Shown one piece after another: positions 5,840 through 14,774 of a stretch of 48,678 bases of DNA (the first letter of the stretch is position 1; each line of letters opens with the position of its first letter). The position numbers were made by a program, and so were the translations under genes. The stretch is taken from contig JBJELF010000086.1 in assembly GCA_051879015.1 (NCBI GenBank), positions 1-48,678 on the forward strand, given 5' to 3'. The notes under the pieces were generated by a model. The model was not told the origin of the DNA. It ran no database searches and saw only the letters and a list, made by a program, of their open reading frames with translations. The DNA comes from JBJELF01 sp051879015 (lineage in GTDB: Bacteria > Bacillota > Clostridia > Lachnospirales > Lachnospiraceae).

Positions 5840-8800
5840 ATGAGCGTCAGAAGAGTATACGTGGAGAAGAAACCAGATTTTGCAGTTAAGGCTCGTGAAT
5901 TGAGCGAGGAGATTGCCAGCTATTTGGGTATTGAGACAGTGACAAAAGTGCGTGTTTTAATCCGTTATGACATTGAAAATCTTTCCGATACAACTTATGA
6001 GAAGGCAAAAGGAACCATCTTTTCGGAGCCACCTGTTGATTTGTTGTATGAGTCTGAATTTCCATGTGAGCCAAATGATATAATTTTTTCTGTTGAGTAT
6101 TTGCCGGGTCAGTTTGATCAAAGAGCAGATTCTGCAGAACAGTGTGTCAAATTTTTGAACGAGGAAGAAACTCCAATTATTCGTTCAGCAACTACCTATG
6201 TTATTTCAGGAAGATTGACCGAGGCTGAAGTTGCTCGTTTAAAGAGCCATTGTATTAATCCGGTGGATTCCAGAGAGGCAGCAATGGCAATCCCAGAGAC
6301 TTTGGTTACAAAATTTGATGAGCCATCAGATGTTAAAATTTTTGATGGATTTCAGAATATGCCTGAGTCCGAATTGAATGAATTATATCAGTCTTTAAAT
6401 TTAGCTATGACCTTCAAAGATTTTTTGCATATACAAAATTATTTTAAGAATGAGGAACATAGAGATCCATCGATGACGGAAATTCGTGTGTTGGATACTT
6501 ATTGGTCCGATCATTGTCGTCACACTACCTTTAATACCGAATTAAAAAATATTGTTTTTGAAGATGGCGTTTATCGTGTGCCGATTGAGGAGACTTATAA
6601 GGCTTATTATGATACTCACAAGTCTATTTTTGCAGGACGCAATGACAAGTTTGTCTGCCTGATGGATGTGGCTTTGATGGCTATGAGAAAGCTCAAAAGG
6701 GAAGGTAAGCTGGCCGACCAGGAGGAATCGGAAGAAATTAATGCATGTTCCATTGTTGTACCAGTAGAGATTGATGGTCAGGTAGAAGAATGGCTGGTTA
6801 ACTTTAAGAATGAGACTCACAATCATCCAACGGAAATTGAGCCTTTTGGTGGTGCAGCTACTTGTCTGGGCGGTGCAATTCGTGACCCACTGTCTGGTCG
6901 TACTTATGTATATCAGGCTATGCGTATCACTGGTGCGGCAGACCCAACGAAATCGTTGGCAGAGACCTTGAAGGGTAAATTGCCTCAGAAGAAGATTGTA
7001 AGAGGCGCAGCTCAGGGTTATAGTTCCTACGGAAATCAGATTGGTTTGGCAACTGGCTATGTAAAGGAAGTATATCATCCAAATTACGTAGCAAAGAGAA
7101 TGGAAATTGGCGCTGTCATGGGTGCTGCTCCAAGACGAGCTGTCATTCGCGAGACCTCTGACCCAGGCGATATTATTGTATTGTTGGGTGGAAGGACAGG
7201 TCGTGATGGCTGTGGCGGTGCGACTGGTTCTTCTAAGGTGCATACAGAAGCTTCCATTGATACCTGTGGCGCAGAAGTACAGAAGGGAAATGCACCAACT
7301 GAGAGAAAGATTCAGAGATTGTTCCGCAGAGAGGAAGTTTCTATTCTGATTAAAAAATGTAATGACTTTGGTGCAGGCGGTGTATCTGTGGCTATCGGCG
7401 AGTTGGCAGATGGTCTGGTAGTAGATTTGGACAAGGTACCAAAGAAGTATGCTGGTTTGGACGGTACGGAAATTGCAATTTCTGAATCTCAGGAGCGTAT
7501 GGCAGTTGTAGTTGATCCAAAAGATTTGGAGCAATTTTTGGCTTATGCCAATGAGGAAAATTTAGAGGCTATTCCAGTGGCAGTAGTAACAGAGGAGCCA
7601 AGACTGGTATTAAACTGGAGAGGTAAGGATATTGTCAATATCAGTCGTGCTTTCTTGAATACCAATGGCGCACATCAGGAAACCGATGTCATTGTACAGA
7701 TGCCAGATGAAAATAAAAATTATTTCCATCGTGAGCCAATCACCGATGTGAAGGACACTTGGATGAAGATGTTGGGCAGCTTAAATGTATGTTCTCAGAA
7801 GGGTCTGGTAGAAATGTTTGACGCTTCCATCGGTGCAGGCACAGTGGTTATGCCTTATGGTGGAAAATATCAGCTCAGTGAAATTCAGACCATGGTGGCA
7901 AAATTGCCAGTTATGAAAGGCAAGACGGATGTGGTAACTATGATGAGCTATGGTTTTGATCCATACTTATCATCTTGGAGTCCATATCATGGCGCTATTT
8001 ATGCAGTAGTTGAGTCTATCGCAAAAATTGTAGCAGCAGGTGGCGATTACAGCAAGATTCGTATGACATATCAAGAGTACTTCCGCAGAATGGTGGAAGA
8101 AAAATCTTGGGGAGAGCCATTGTCCGCCTTGTTGGGTGCCTATGCGGCTCAGATTGGTTTTGGTTTGCCATCAATCGGAGGAAAGGATTCCATGTCTGGT
8201 ACTTTCAATGATATCAGTGTACCACCGACATTAGTTTCCTTTGCTGTTGATGTAGCATCGGAAAAGACCATGGTAACTACAGAGTTGAAGAAGGCTGGTA
8301 ATGAATTAGTATTGTTTGAGATTGAGAAGGATTCCTATGATTTGCCAAATTATGAGCAGATTATGAAACTGTACGCAGGTATTTTTGAGGCAGTAAAAGC
8401 TGGAAAGATTGCATCGGCATTTGCCTTGACTGGTTATGGTATTGCGGAAGCAGTCAGCAAGATGGCATTTGGAAATATGTTGGGTGTAAAAATCAATGAT
8501 AGCGTGAGTGCAGATGAATTGTTTGCTCCAGGCTTTGGAAATATTGTGGCAGAAATTCCAGCGGGGACTGCAGAGGCTTTGGGTGTACCATGCAGAGTGA
8601 TTGGTACTGTGACGACCGAAGCAGAATTGGCTTATCAGGACATGGTAATTTCCATGCCAGAAGCAATTAAGACTTGGAAAGCTCCGTTAGATAAGGTATT
8701 CCCATATTTATCTGGTCAGAAACAGCCAAAGGTAGATACTCCACTGTATGATACTAAAGATATTTATATCTGCAAGAATAAAGTAGCAAAGCCAACGGTA

Positions 8801-9586
8801 TTTATCCCTGTATTTCCAGGTACTAACTGCGAATATGACAGTCAGAGAGCTTTTGAACGTGCAGGTGCAAATGTGGTGATTAAGGTCATGAAGAACCAGA
8901 GTGCTGAAGATATCCGTGATTCTATTCAGGAGTACGAAAAGGCGATTAAGCAGGCTCAGATTATCATGTTCCCAGGTGGATTCTCCGCTGGTGATGAGCC
9001 AGATGGTTCTGCAAAGTTCTTTGCAACTGCTTTCAGAAATGCAAAGATGAAGGAGGCAGTGGAAGAATTGCTGCATCAGAGAGATGGTCTGGTATTGGGT
9101 ATCTGCAATGGTTTCCAAGCTTTGATTAAGTTAGGATTGGTACCTTACGGTGAAATTATTTCTCAGACTGCAGACTCTCCTACATTGACCATGAATACCG
9201 TGGGACGTCATATTTCCAAGATGGTTTACACAAAGGTTGTTACTAACAAATCTCCTTGGCTGCAGCAGGCCAAGCTTGGTGGTGTATACTGTAATCCAGC
9301 TTCTCACGGAGAGGGACGTTTTGTGGCAAATGCAGAGTGGATTCAGAAACTCTTTGCTAATGGTCAGGTGGCTACTCAATATGTAGATGCAGATGGCAGC
9401 TTGGCTCAGGATGAAGAGTGGAATATTAATGGTTCCTATGCCGCTATCGAGGGTATTACCAGTCCAGATGGTCGTGTCTTAGGTAAGATGGCTCATAGTG
9501 AGCGTCGTGGAGATTCTGTAGCAATCAATATTTACGGCGAGCAGGATATGAGGATTTTTGAATCTGGTGTAGCATATTTTAAATAA
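5840..9586 (+). CDS. purL: Phosphoribosylformylglycinamidine synthase, single-chain form
   Basis: PurL converts FGAR, glutamine and ATP to FGAM in the fourth step of purine synthesis. At 1248 residues it is the long form that combines an N-terminal PurS-like part, the synthetase core and a C-terminal glutamine amidotransferase, unlike the split PurS/PurL/PurQ of Bacillus. The linker signature SDHCRHTTF is near residue 220. The core shows FKNETHNHPTEIEPFGGAAT, a glycine-rich GGRTGRDGCGGATGSS and PSIGGKDSMSGTF. The amidotransferase part begins near FPGTNCEYDSQRAFERAG. It has nucleophile C1089 in GICNGFQ and the catalytic histidine in SHGEGRF. GGAGG at 5830-5834 is five bases before the ATG. It stands alone, between its own leader and a downstream hairpin, and not in a pur operon in this window. 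Confidence 0.97.
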   Translation: MSVRRVYVEKKPDFAVKARELSEEIASYLGIETVTKVRVLIRYDIENLSDTTYEKAKGTIFSEPPVDLLYESEFPCEPNDIIFSVEYLPGQFDQRADSAEQCVKFLNEEETPIIRSATTYVISGRLTEAEVARLKSHCINPVDSREAAMAIPETLVTKFDEPSDVKIFDGFQNMPESELNELYQSLNLAMTFKDFLHIQNYFKNEEHRDPSMTEIRVLDTYWSDHCRHTTFNTELKNIVFEDGVYRVPIEETYKAYYDTHKSIFAGRNDKFVCLMDVALMAMRKLKREGKLADQEESEEINACSIVVPVEIDGQVEEWLVNFKNETHNHPTEIEPFGGAATCLGGAIRDPLSGRTYVYQAMRITGAADPTKSLAETLKGKLPQKKIVRGAAQGYSSYGNQIGLATGYVKEVYHPNYVAKRMEIGAVMGAAPRRAVIRETSDPGDIIVLLGGRTGRDGCGGATGSSKVHTEASIDTCGAEVQKGNAPTERKIQRLFRREEVSILIKKCNDFGAGGVSVAIGELADGLVVDLDKVPKKYAGLDGTEIAISESQERMAVVVDPKDLEQFLAYANEENLEAIPVAVVTEEPRLVLNWRGKDIVNISRAFLNTNGAHQETDVIVQMPDENKNYFHREPITDVKDTWMKMLGSLNVCSQKGLVEMFDASIGAGTVVMPYGGKYQLSEIQTMVAKLPVMKGKTDVVTMMSYGFDPYLSSWSPYHGAIYAVVESIAKIVAAGGDYSKIRMTYQEYFRRMVEEKSWGEPLSALLGAYAAQIGFGLPSIGGKDSMSGTFNDISVPPTLVSFAVDVASEKTMVTTELKKAGNELVLFEIEKDSYDLPNYEQIMKLYAGIFEAVKAGKIASAFALTGYGIAEAVSKMAFGNMLGVKINDSVSADELFAPGFGNIVAEIPAGTAEALGVPCRVIGTVTTEAELAYQDMVISMPEAIKTWKAPLDKVFPYLSGQKQPKVDTPLYDTKDIYICKNKVAKPTVFIPVFPGTNCEYDSQRAFERAGANVVIKVMKNQSAEDIRDSIQEYEKAIKQAQIIMFPGGFSAGDEPDGSAKFFATAFRNAKMKEAVEELLHQRDGLVLGICNGFQALIKLGLVPYGEIISQTADSPTLTMNTVGRHISKMVYTKVVTNKSPWLQQAKLGGVYCNPASHGEGRFVANAEWIQKLFANGQVATQYVDADGSLAQDEEWNINGSYAAIEGITSPDGRVLGKMAHSERRGDSVAINIYGEQDMRIFESGVAYFK

Positions 9587-9612
9587 ATAGCAGTTATTGC
9601 TGTATGATAGAG

Positions 9613-9655
9613 GAAGGCCTTGACGATTTCGCACTGCGTTGTCAGAAGGCCTTCA
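9613..9655 (+). terminator. Hairpin downstream of purL
   Basis: GAAGGCCTTGAC (9613-9624) pairs with GTCAGAAGGCCTTC (9641-9654) with a two-base bulge. The T-run is poor, so termination is likely but not certain. Confidence 0.6.
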
Positions 9656-9703
9656 TCTTAAATGGATATGCTGGTTGGTATCAGACTGTGAGGTAGAGAT
9701 TAA

Positions 9704-10396
9704 TTGAAAAAATGGCAGTTATGTGGGCTGATGGTGCTTATAATCATGTTCCTGTTGCTGGTTAGGATTTGTATAAAAGGGAATGGAGTAAATGAGAGCA
9801 ATAGTACAGAATCGACTTCAAGCACAGAGAGCTCCTACATGGATGTGAAGGATACTTTAGATGATGAGACGGATGCAGCTATGAAGGTTGACACGGAACA
9901 GCCGACGGAAATTATTGAAGTGGATTTATCTCAACGCCAAAACACAGGCAGTGTTTTGGGAATTCAGGATTCGATTCGGGAGTATTTAGGAGTTGACTGG
10001 AAAGAGGCTTATTGTATGCTTTGTTATGCATATCAAGATAATCAACAGTCTAAAATTGTTTTTTTAAGAAATAAATCCATTGATCCTCTTTGTATTGTAG
10101 GAGAATTATTGGAAAGTAGTTATGTATATCGATTTTATTCTTATTATTCAGGGTATTTATATGAGTTGGGAGTAATTGCAGCCAATGATATTTATTGGAA
10201 TCCAGCGGAATATAGTCTTATCTTGTATGATGAAGAAATGTGGACAAAGTGGCAGTATGATGATTTTAATTTAATTTATTATGGAGAAATTTCTGGTTTG
10301 GAAGATGGATATCAGCCGTTGGAAATGATGGAGGTCCATAATTATCGTAATACGGATTTGACTTCGGATACGATTGAAAATTATGTAAGACAATAA
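9704..10396 (+). CDS. Membrane-anchored protein of unknown function
   Basis: I do not recognise this 230-residue protein. An N-terminal hydrophobic helix at about residues 7-25 follows a short basic MKKWQ start and could be a signal anchor. Next comes a Ser/Thr/Glu-rich low-complexity linker at about 30-80, then a compact domain of about 150 residues rich in Tyr, Trp and acidic residues (RFYSYYSGYLYELG, NDIYWNPAEYSLILYDEE). This layout suggests an exported globular domain tethered to the membrane. No lipobox is visible: the cysteines at the N-terminus lack the usual LxxC context. The start is taken as TTG at 9704 behind a GTGAGGTAG ribosome binding site; the next in-frame ATG would cut into the hydrophobic helix. 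It sits between a purL hairpin and a strong terminator, apparently as a single-gene unit. Confidence 0.7.
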   Translation: MKKWQLCGLMVLIIMFLLLVRICIKGNGVNESNSTESTSSTESSYMDVKDTLDDETDAAMKVDTEQPTEIIEVDLSQRQNTGSVLGIQDSIREYLGVDWKEAYCMLCYAYQDNQQSKIVFLRNKSIDPLCIVGELLESSYVYRFYSYYSGYLYELGVIAANDIYWNPAEYSLILYDEEMWTKWQYDDFNLIYYGEISGLEDGYQPLEMMEVHNYRNTDLTSDTIENYVRQ

Positions 10397-10404
10397 GAGG
10401 TGTG

Positions 10405-10452
10405 AAAAAGGTCATAAAGTTTTAAGCAATTAAAACTTTATGACCTTTTTTT
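10405..10452. terminator. Bidirectional intrinsic terminator
   Basis: A near-perfect 20-bp stem (arm 10406-10425, loop GCAA, arm 10430-10449) is flanked by A residues on the left and T residues on the right. It serves the gene ending at 10396 on the plus strand and the convergent penicillin-binding protein gene ending at 10480 on the minus strand. Confidence 0.92.
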
Positions 10453-10479
10453 GATAATCATTATCATGATGGTACTGAA

Positions 10480-13134
10480 TCAAGGATAAATGTGGATTTC
10501 TGTACGGTCATCATTGTTTTCTTTAATCTCCTCATATACTTCAAAGGTATTTAGAGATTCATCGAACTCAAATTCCTTTGTTATGTCGGGTTCATGATGC
10601 AGAGTACAGGTTTGATTGCTGAAATCATTTTCTAAAGTGTATTTGGTATCTTCTGTATTCCCATATAGTTGGTCATTGATATCAATCGATAAGTATATTT
10701 TTTGAACAGTTGAGGATTTAGGACAAAATTCATTAACAATTTTATTGGAATCCGTGCAAATATTTACTATATTATGACGATTGCAGTATTCTAATGGTTC
10801 TGTGCCAGATACAAATTTTTCAGTATAAACCACACCATTGCATTCATCGGAGTCACAAACACCTGGGATGGCAAGTAAACCAGATTTGCTGCAAATTTTA
10901 CATTCCACTAAATCATAACAGGTGCTAAATCCAGGGTCTTTTAATCCCTCGTGCATTCGATTCATGATTTTAGCCCAAATTTTTTTGTGATATCCAGAAG
11001 TGTCAGATACCGTTTTAGTTTCGTCATAACCGCTCCAAATACCAGCAGTATAGTAGGGGGTATAGCCGACAAACCATAAATCATTCTGATCGCTCGTAGT
11101 TCCGCTTTTGCCTGCAGTGGACATGTTGTCCAGTTTGCAGAGTGTATTGGTAGCAGAGACATTTGCATCATTCCACTCCGTGCCAAGAAGCGTATTGTCT
11201 ACAGTAGAAATTAAAGCATCAGTCAGCAAAGCAGCAGTACTCTCCCTCAGAACCGTGCGGGTTTCAGGCTCATTATTTAGAAGCACCTTACCATTGTGGT
11301 CAAGTACTTTGGTGTAAAAGGTAGGTTCTACATAAACGCCCTGATTTTCAATTGTTGCGTAAGCTGCGGTCAGTTCCAGATTGGTGACACCATAAGTGAT
11401 ACCGCCAAGCGCTAAGGATGGCACATTGTCAGAGGAAGTTAGTGTAGTAATTCCAAAATTCTGTAAATAGGTAATGCCGAGGGAAGGACTGACTGTGTTC
11501 ATCAGACATTTGACAGCGATGATATTCATGGATGCAGCCAAAGCCTGGCGGATATTGCAGTAGCCTAGATATTCAGAGCCCCACCAATTTACAAAATTAT
11601 GGCTATTGTAGGAATATTCGCTATCATAGTAGGTGGTGGCCAAGGTAGCACCACAGGTGTCAATGGCAGGAGCATATACAGCAAGCGTCTTAAAGGCGGA
11701 GCCCGGCTGTCTGGTGGAATCAGTTGCACGATTCAGGACACGGCTTGCAGTCTTTTCACCTCGTCCACCGCTGATAGCAGAGACATAGCCTGTGCCATTT
11801 TCTATTACTATGAAGGAGGTCTGTGGCTGAAGGGTAGTATTGAGTACTTCCGATACGATGGTATCGCCATCTTCCAAGACACTTTCCTTGAATTCGTCAA
11901 TTGTTGTCTGAATCTCTTCTTCTGTGGAAAAAATCAGCTTAAATGCTGGTTTGTCCAGCTCCGTTTTATGATAATTTTTTAAATCATTTTGAGTGTAGGT
12001 CCTAGTTTGTCCAGTAGAGTCACAGACAGACAATGTATAGGTGATGGAGTATTCCATAATTTCATAGTTATCAGGATTATTAATTTCTTCATCTACAATG
12101 GCTTGGATATCGGGATTCATGTTGGTGTAGATAGTAAGACCGCCACTGTATAATAGTTTCGTTGCTTGCGTGCTGGTGTAGCCAGCCTTGATCAAATCAT
12201 TAAGGACAGATTCAATGACTGCGTCGGTATAATAACTGTAAACCGAAGTACTGGCAGTTAGAGAGCTGGTTAGCACACGAGAATACACATCATCGGAGTA
12301 GGCTTCGTCATATTCTTCTTTACTGATAAAGCCGAGTGTGAGCATTTTTTGTAATACAATTTGTTGGCGCTCCCTATTTTTTTCAGGATGAGTGACGGGA
12401 TTTCGTGCAGATGGATTAGAAGTAGTAGCTGCCAATACTGCACATTCCGATAATGTTAGATCAGATACATGTTTGCCAAAATATCTTTGGGCAGCGGACT
12501 CGACGCCGAGTGTGTTGTTGCCGAGATTGATGGAATTTAAATAATATTCTAAAATTTTCTTTTTGGAAAGCAGCTCCGATTCAACACGAAGAGCTAAATA
12601 CTGCTCCTGCAATTTGCGCTCAATTTTATAAATACCTGTCTCAAATCCTCCTTGAAAAATATTATTTTTAATCAGCTGCTGGGTGATGGTGCTGGCGCCC
12701 TCAGTAAACTTTCCAGTAGTCAGTCCAATGAAAGCAGCTCGAAAGATCCCTTTAATGTCGATGCCATTGTGTTGCCAATAGCGTTCATCTTCAATAGCGA
12801 TAAAGGCATTGATTAAATTTTGGGGCAGTTCTTCGTAGGATACTTCCTGCCGATTGGAGCCTTCCATGACTAAGGTTTGCATTACATCTCCATTTTTGTC
12901 CAAAAGTGTACTGTAATAACCGCTCGGAGAAATCAAAACATTTGACACTTCCGGAGTATTATTTAAGATTCCCTTGATACAGCCAAAAAGGAATGAGACA
13001 CCCAATACGATGACTATCACAAAGGATAAGAGAAACATCTTAAATAAGATAAGAATAATCCGATGAAAAAGGCGCATTTTGGATGGGTTTAACGCTTGCG
13101 TTTGTTGATTCATTTCATTATATTTAAAATTCAA
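10480..13134 (-). CDS. Class A penicillin-binding protein (transglycosylase/transpeptidase)
   Basis: This bifunctional enzyme of about 884 residues polymerises and cross-links peptidoglycan on the outer face of the membrane. A cytosolic tail and one transmembrane helix (about 25-53) precede a GT51 glycosyltransferase domain with catalytic glutamate E115 (IEDERYWQHNGID) and the EGASTITQQLIKN motif. The transpeptidase domain has the three active-site motifs: S478-x-x-K (QPGSAFKTL), S535-M-N and K676-SGTT. A C-terminal extension of about 170 residues follows, rich in cysteines (CxxC pairs near VECKICSKSG and CDSDEC) and ending in an acidic tail. The start is taken as the TTG at 13134, six bases from an AAAGGAGGA box; the longer frame from 13185 has no such site. 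A candidate promoter lies at 13201-13229. Confidence 0.94.
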   Translation of the reverse strand: MNFKYNEMNQQTQALNPSKMRLFHRIILILFKMFLLSFVIVIVLGVSFLFGCIKGILNNTPEVSNVLISPSGYYSTLLDKNGDVMQTLVMEGSNRQEVSYEELPQNLINAFIAIEDERYWQHNGIDIKGIFRAAFIGLTTGKFTEGASTITQQLIKNNIFQGGFETGIYKIERKLQEQYLALRVESELLSKKKILEYYLNSINLGNNTLGVESAAQRYFGKHVSDLTLSECAVLAATTSNPSARNPVTHPEKNRERQQIVLQKMLTLGFISKEEYDEAYSDDVYSRVLTSSLTASTSVYSYYTDAVIESVLNDLIKAGYTSTQATKLLYSGGLTIYTNMNPDIQAIVDEEINNPDNYEIMEYSITYTLSVCDSTGQTRTYTQNDLKNYHKTELDKPAFKLIFSTEEEIQTTIDEFKESVLEDGDTIVSEVLNTTLQPQTSFIVIENGTGYVSAISGGRGEKTASRVLNRATDSTRQPGSAFKTLAVYAPAIDTCGATLATTYYDSEYSYNSHNFVNWWGSEYLGYCNIRQALAASMNIIAVKCLMNTVSPSLGITYLQNFGITTLTSSDNVPSLALGGITYGVTNLELTAAYATIENQGVYVEPTFYTKVLDHNGKVLLNNEPETRTVLRESTAALLTDALISTVDNTLLGTEWNDANVSATNTLCKLDNMSTAGKSGTTSDQNDLWFVGYTPYYTAGIWSGYDETKTVSDTSGYHKKIWAKIMNRMHEGLKDPGFSTCYDLVECKICSKSGLLAIPGVCDSDECNGVVYTEKFVSGTEPLEYCNRHNIVNICTDSNKIVNEFCPKSSTVQKIYLSIDINDQLYGNTEDTKYTLENDFSNQTCTLHHEPDITKEFEFDESLNTFEVYEEIKENNDDRTEIHIYP

Positions 13135-13200
13135 ATAAATTCCTCCTTTGCTAGAGTATGGGGCTCGTATGTCACAGAAAAGCATAAAGAGCTATTTCCT

Positions 13201-13229
13201 ATTATAACAGATATTAGAGAGTATTTCCA
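13201..13229 (-). promoter_or_regulatory. Candidate promoter of the penicillin-binding protein gene
   Basis: On the minus strand a perfect -10 TATAAT (13201-13206) is preceded at 17 bases by TGGAAA (13224-13229), a four-of-six match to the -35 consensus. Confidence 0.55.
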
Positions 13230-13278
13230 CAAAAGAACAAAAAAAACTTGGAGATAAAGTTTTTCTCTTATTCAGAAC

Positions 13279-13307
13279 TTGCAAGAAATGATAGAATGTA
13301 ATAGAAT
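13279..13307 (+). promoter_or_regulatory. Promoter of the YigZ-family gene
   Basis: -35 TTGCAA (13279-13284) and -10 TAGAAT (13302-13307) are spaced 17 bases apart, 65 bases upstream of the ATG at 13372. It diverges from the penicillin-binding protein promoter. Confidence 0.65.
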
Positions 13308-13371
13308 AAAAAAAGCAGATGGAAGTGTAAACTTACTTTTTGAGAAGCAATGAGAGAAAGAGAGAACAAAT

Positions 13372-14028
13372 ATGATTAAAGAATATCGTACGATTTATCA
13401 AGACGGTATGGGAGAGATTGTGGAAAAAAAATCTCGTTTTATCACTCATATCCATTACACGGAGACAGAGGAGGAGGCAATTCAATTTATTGAAGCTATG
13501 AAGAAAAAATATTGGGATGCTACACATAATTGCTCTGCATATATAATAGGAAAAAAGAGTGAAATTATGCGCTGCAGTGATGACGGAGAGCCTTCTCAGA
13601 CCGCAGGTAAACCCATGCTGGATGTACTGTCAGGACAAAAAATCTGTAACGTGACTGCTGTGGTTACTCGATATTTTGGAGGTACTCTGCTGGGTACAGG
13701 TGGTCTTGTTCGTGCTTATTCGGGAGCGGTTAAAGCTGGATTAGAAGGAAGTGTAATTGTAGATAAAAAACTGGCGGATGAGTTGCTGATTACTGCAGAT
13801 TATACCAATATCGGAAAGATTCAATATATTTTGGCGCAGGAGGGACTTAATCCTATGGATACTTCTTATACGGATAAGGTAGAGATTTTGCTGCCAATCC
13901 CTGTGGATCAAACAGCATCAGTAAAAGCAAAAATTACAGAGGGAACCAATGGACGTGCGGTGATGGAAGAAATGGGGCAAATCTATTATGGAGTTGTGGG
14001 AAAAGAAACCATATTATTTGAAGATTAG
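13372..14028 (+). CDS. YigZ/IMPACT (UPF0029) family protein
   Basis: At 218 residues the protein matches the usual length of bacterial YigZ. The N-terminal IMPACT domain (about 1-125) shows the diagnostic KKSRFITHI, DATHNCSAY, SDDGEPSQTAGKPML and VTRYFGGTLLGTGGLVRAYS motifs. A small ferredoxin-like domain follows (about 140-205). Eukaryotic IMPACT proteins act in translational control through GCN1 binding. The bacterial role is not settled, although a peptidase or translation-linked role has been suggested. The gene has its own promoter and a weak AGAGAGAA ribosome binding site. It ends 20 bases before the LytTR regulator, so the three genes that follow its promoter may be co-transcribed. Confidence 0.9.
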   Translation: MIKEYRTIYQDGMGEIVEKKSRFITHIHYTETEEEAIQFIEAMKKKYWDATHNCSAYIIGKKSEIMRCSDDGEPSQTAGKPMLDVLSGQKICNVTAVVTRYFGGTLLGTGGLVRAYSGAVKAGLEGSVIVDKKLADELLITADYTNIGKIQYILAQEGLNPMDTSYTDKVEILLPIPVDQTASVKAKITEGTNGRAVMEEMGQIYYGVVGKETILFED

Positions 14029-14048
14029 AGAGGATAAATGAAAAATCA

Positions 14049-14774
14049 ATGATTAATATAGCAATTTGTGATGATGAAATGTACTACCTGGGGGAAATTC
14101 AGAAACGTCTGGAGTTGCTTGCAAAACGCAGGGCAGTGGAGGTACATATTGAATGTTACTCTGACGGAGATGAATTTGTGAAAGATATGGAGGAGGGATT
14201 GACCTTTGACTTGGTTTATTTGGATATTGAAATGAGATTTCGAGATGGATTGGATACAGCCTCTTGGATTCGCCAAAATGATTATCACATGTTGATTATT
14301 TTTATTTCCAGCCATGATGAATATATTCGAAAATTATTTGAGGCAGAACCGTTTCGATTTTTGCAGAAACCAATCGAAGAGAATGCTTTTGATTTAGCTT
14401 TTGAAAAGGCGGTAGAAAAAATTGAAAAACTCAAGAATGAATATTTCATATTTCATTCAGGAAAGAATATCATGAAGCTGCGCTGCAGAGATATTTTATA
14501 TTTAGAAAGTTCTGGTCGAAAGATTATTGTGCATGCACTTAATCACACTTATGAGTATTATGAAAAATTAGACCAAGCAGAAGCACGTTTGCAGGGAATG
14601 CGGTTTATTCGTATTCACAAAGGTTATTTGGTGAATATGGATAATATTGAGGCATTTCAGTATGAGAGAGTTGCTTTGATCGATGGAACTGTTCTTAATA
14701 TCAGCGAAAAAAATCGTCCTCGTATCCGCAATGAGTTTTGGAATTATTGTGGGGGAGCAGAAAATGAAAGCTGA
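14049..14774 (+). CDS. LytTR-family response regulator (AgrA/LytR-like)
   Basis: This 241-residue protein has an N-terminal receiver domain (about 1-120) with the acidic pair D8-D9 and phosphoacceptor D59 (LVYLDIEM). It also has the switch threonine/serine region (IIFISSHDEY) and the lysine K108 (RFLQKPIEE). Residues 135-235 form a LytTR DNA-binding domain (DILYLESSGRKIIVHA, MRFIRIHKGYLVNMDNIEAF). Such proteins bind pairs of imperfect direct repeats near promoters and are often partnered by GHKL sensor kinases. The stop codon overlaps the start of the kinase gene by 11 bases, which fixes the pairing. No target operator was identified. Confidence 0.93.
   Translation: MINIAICDDEMYYLGEIQKRLELLAKRRAVEVHIECYSDGDEFVKDMEEGLTFDLVYLDIEMRFRDGLDTASWIRQNDYHMLIIFISSHDEYIRKLFEAEPFRFLQKPIEENAFDLAFEKAVEKIEKLKNEYFIFHSGKNIMKLRCRDILYLESSGRKIIVHALNHTYEYYEKLDQAEARLQGMRFIRIHKGYLVNMDNIEAFQYERVALIDGTVLNISEKNRPRIRNEFWNYCGGAENES

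Noticed and set aside
6542..7534. 330-codon minus-strand reading frame inside purL
   Set aside because: Antisense shadow of a well-supported gene; rich in Ser, Cys, Ile and Tyr with no recognisable motif.
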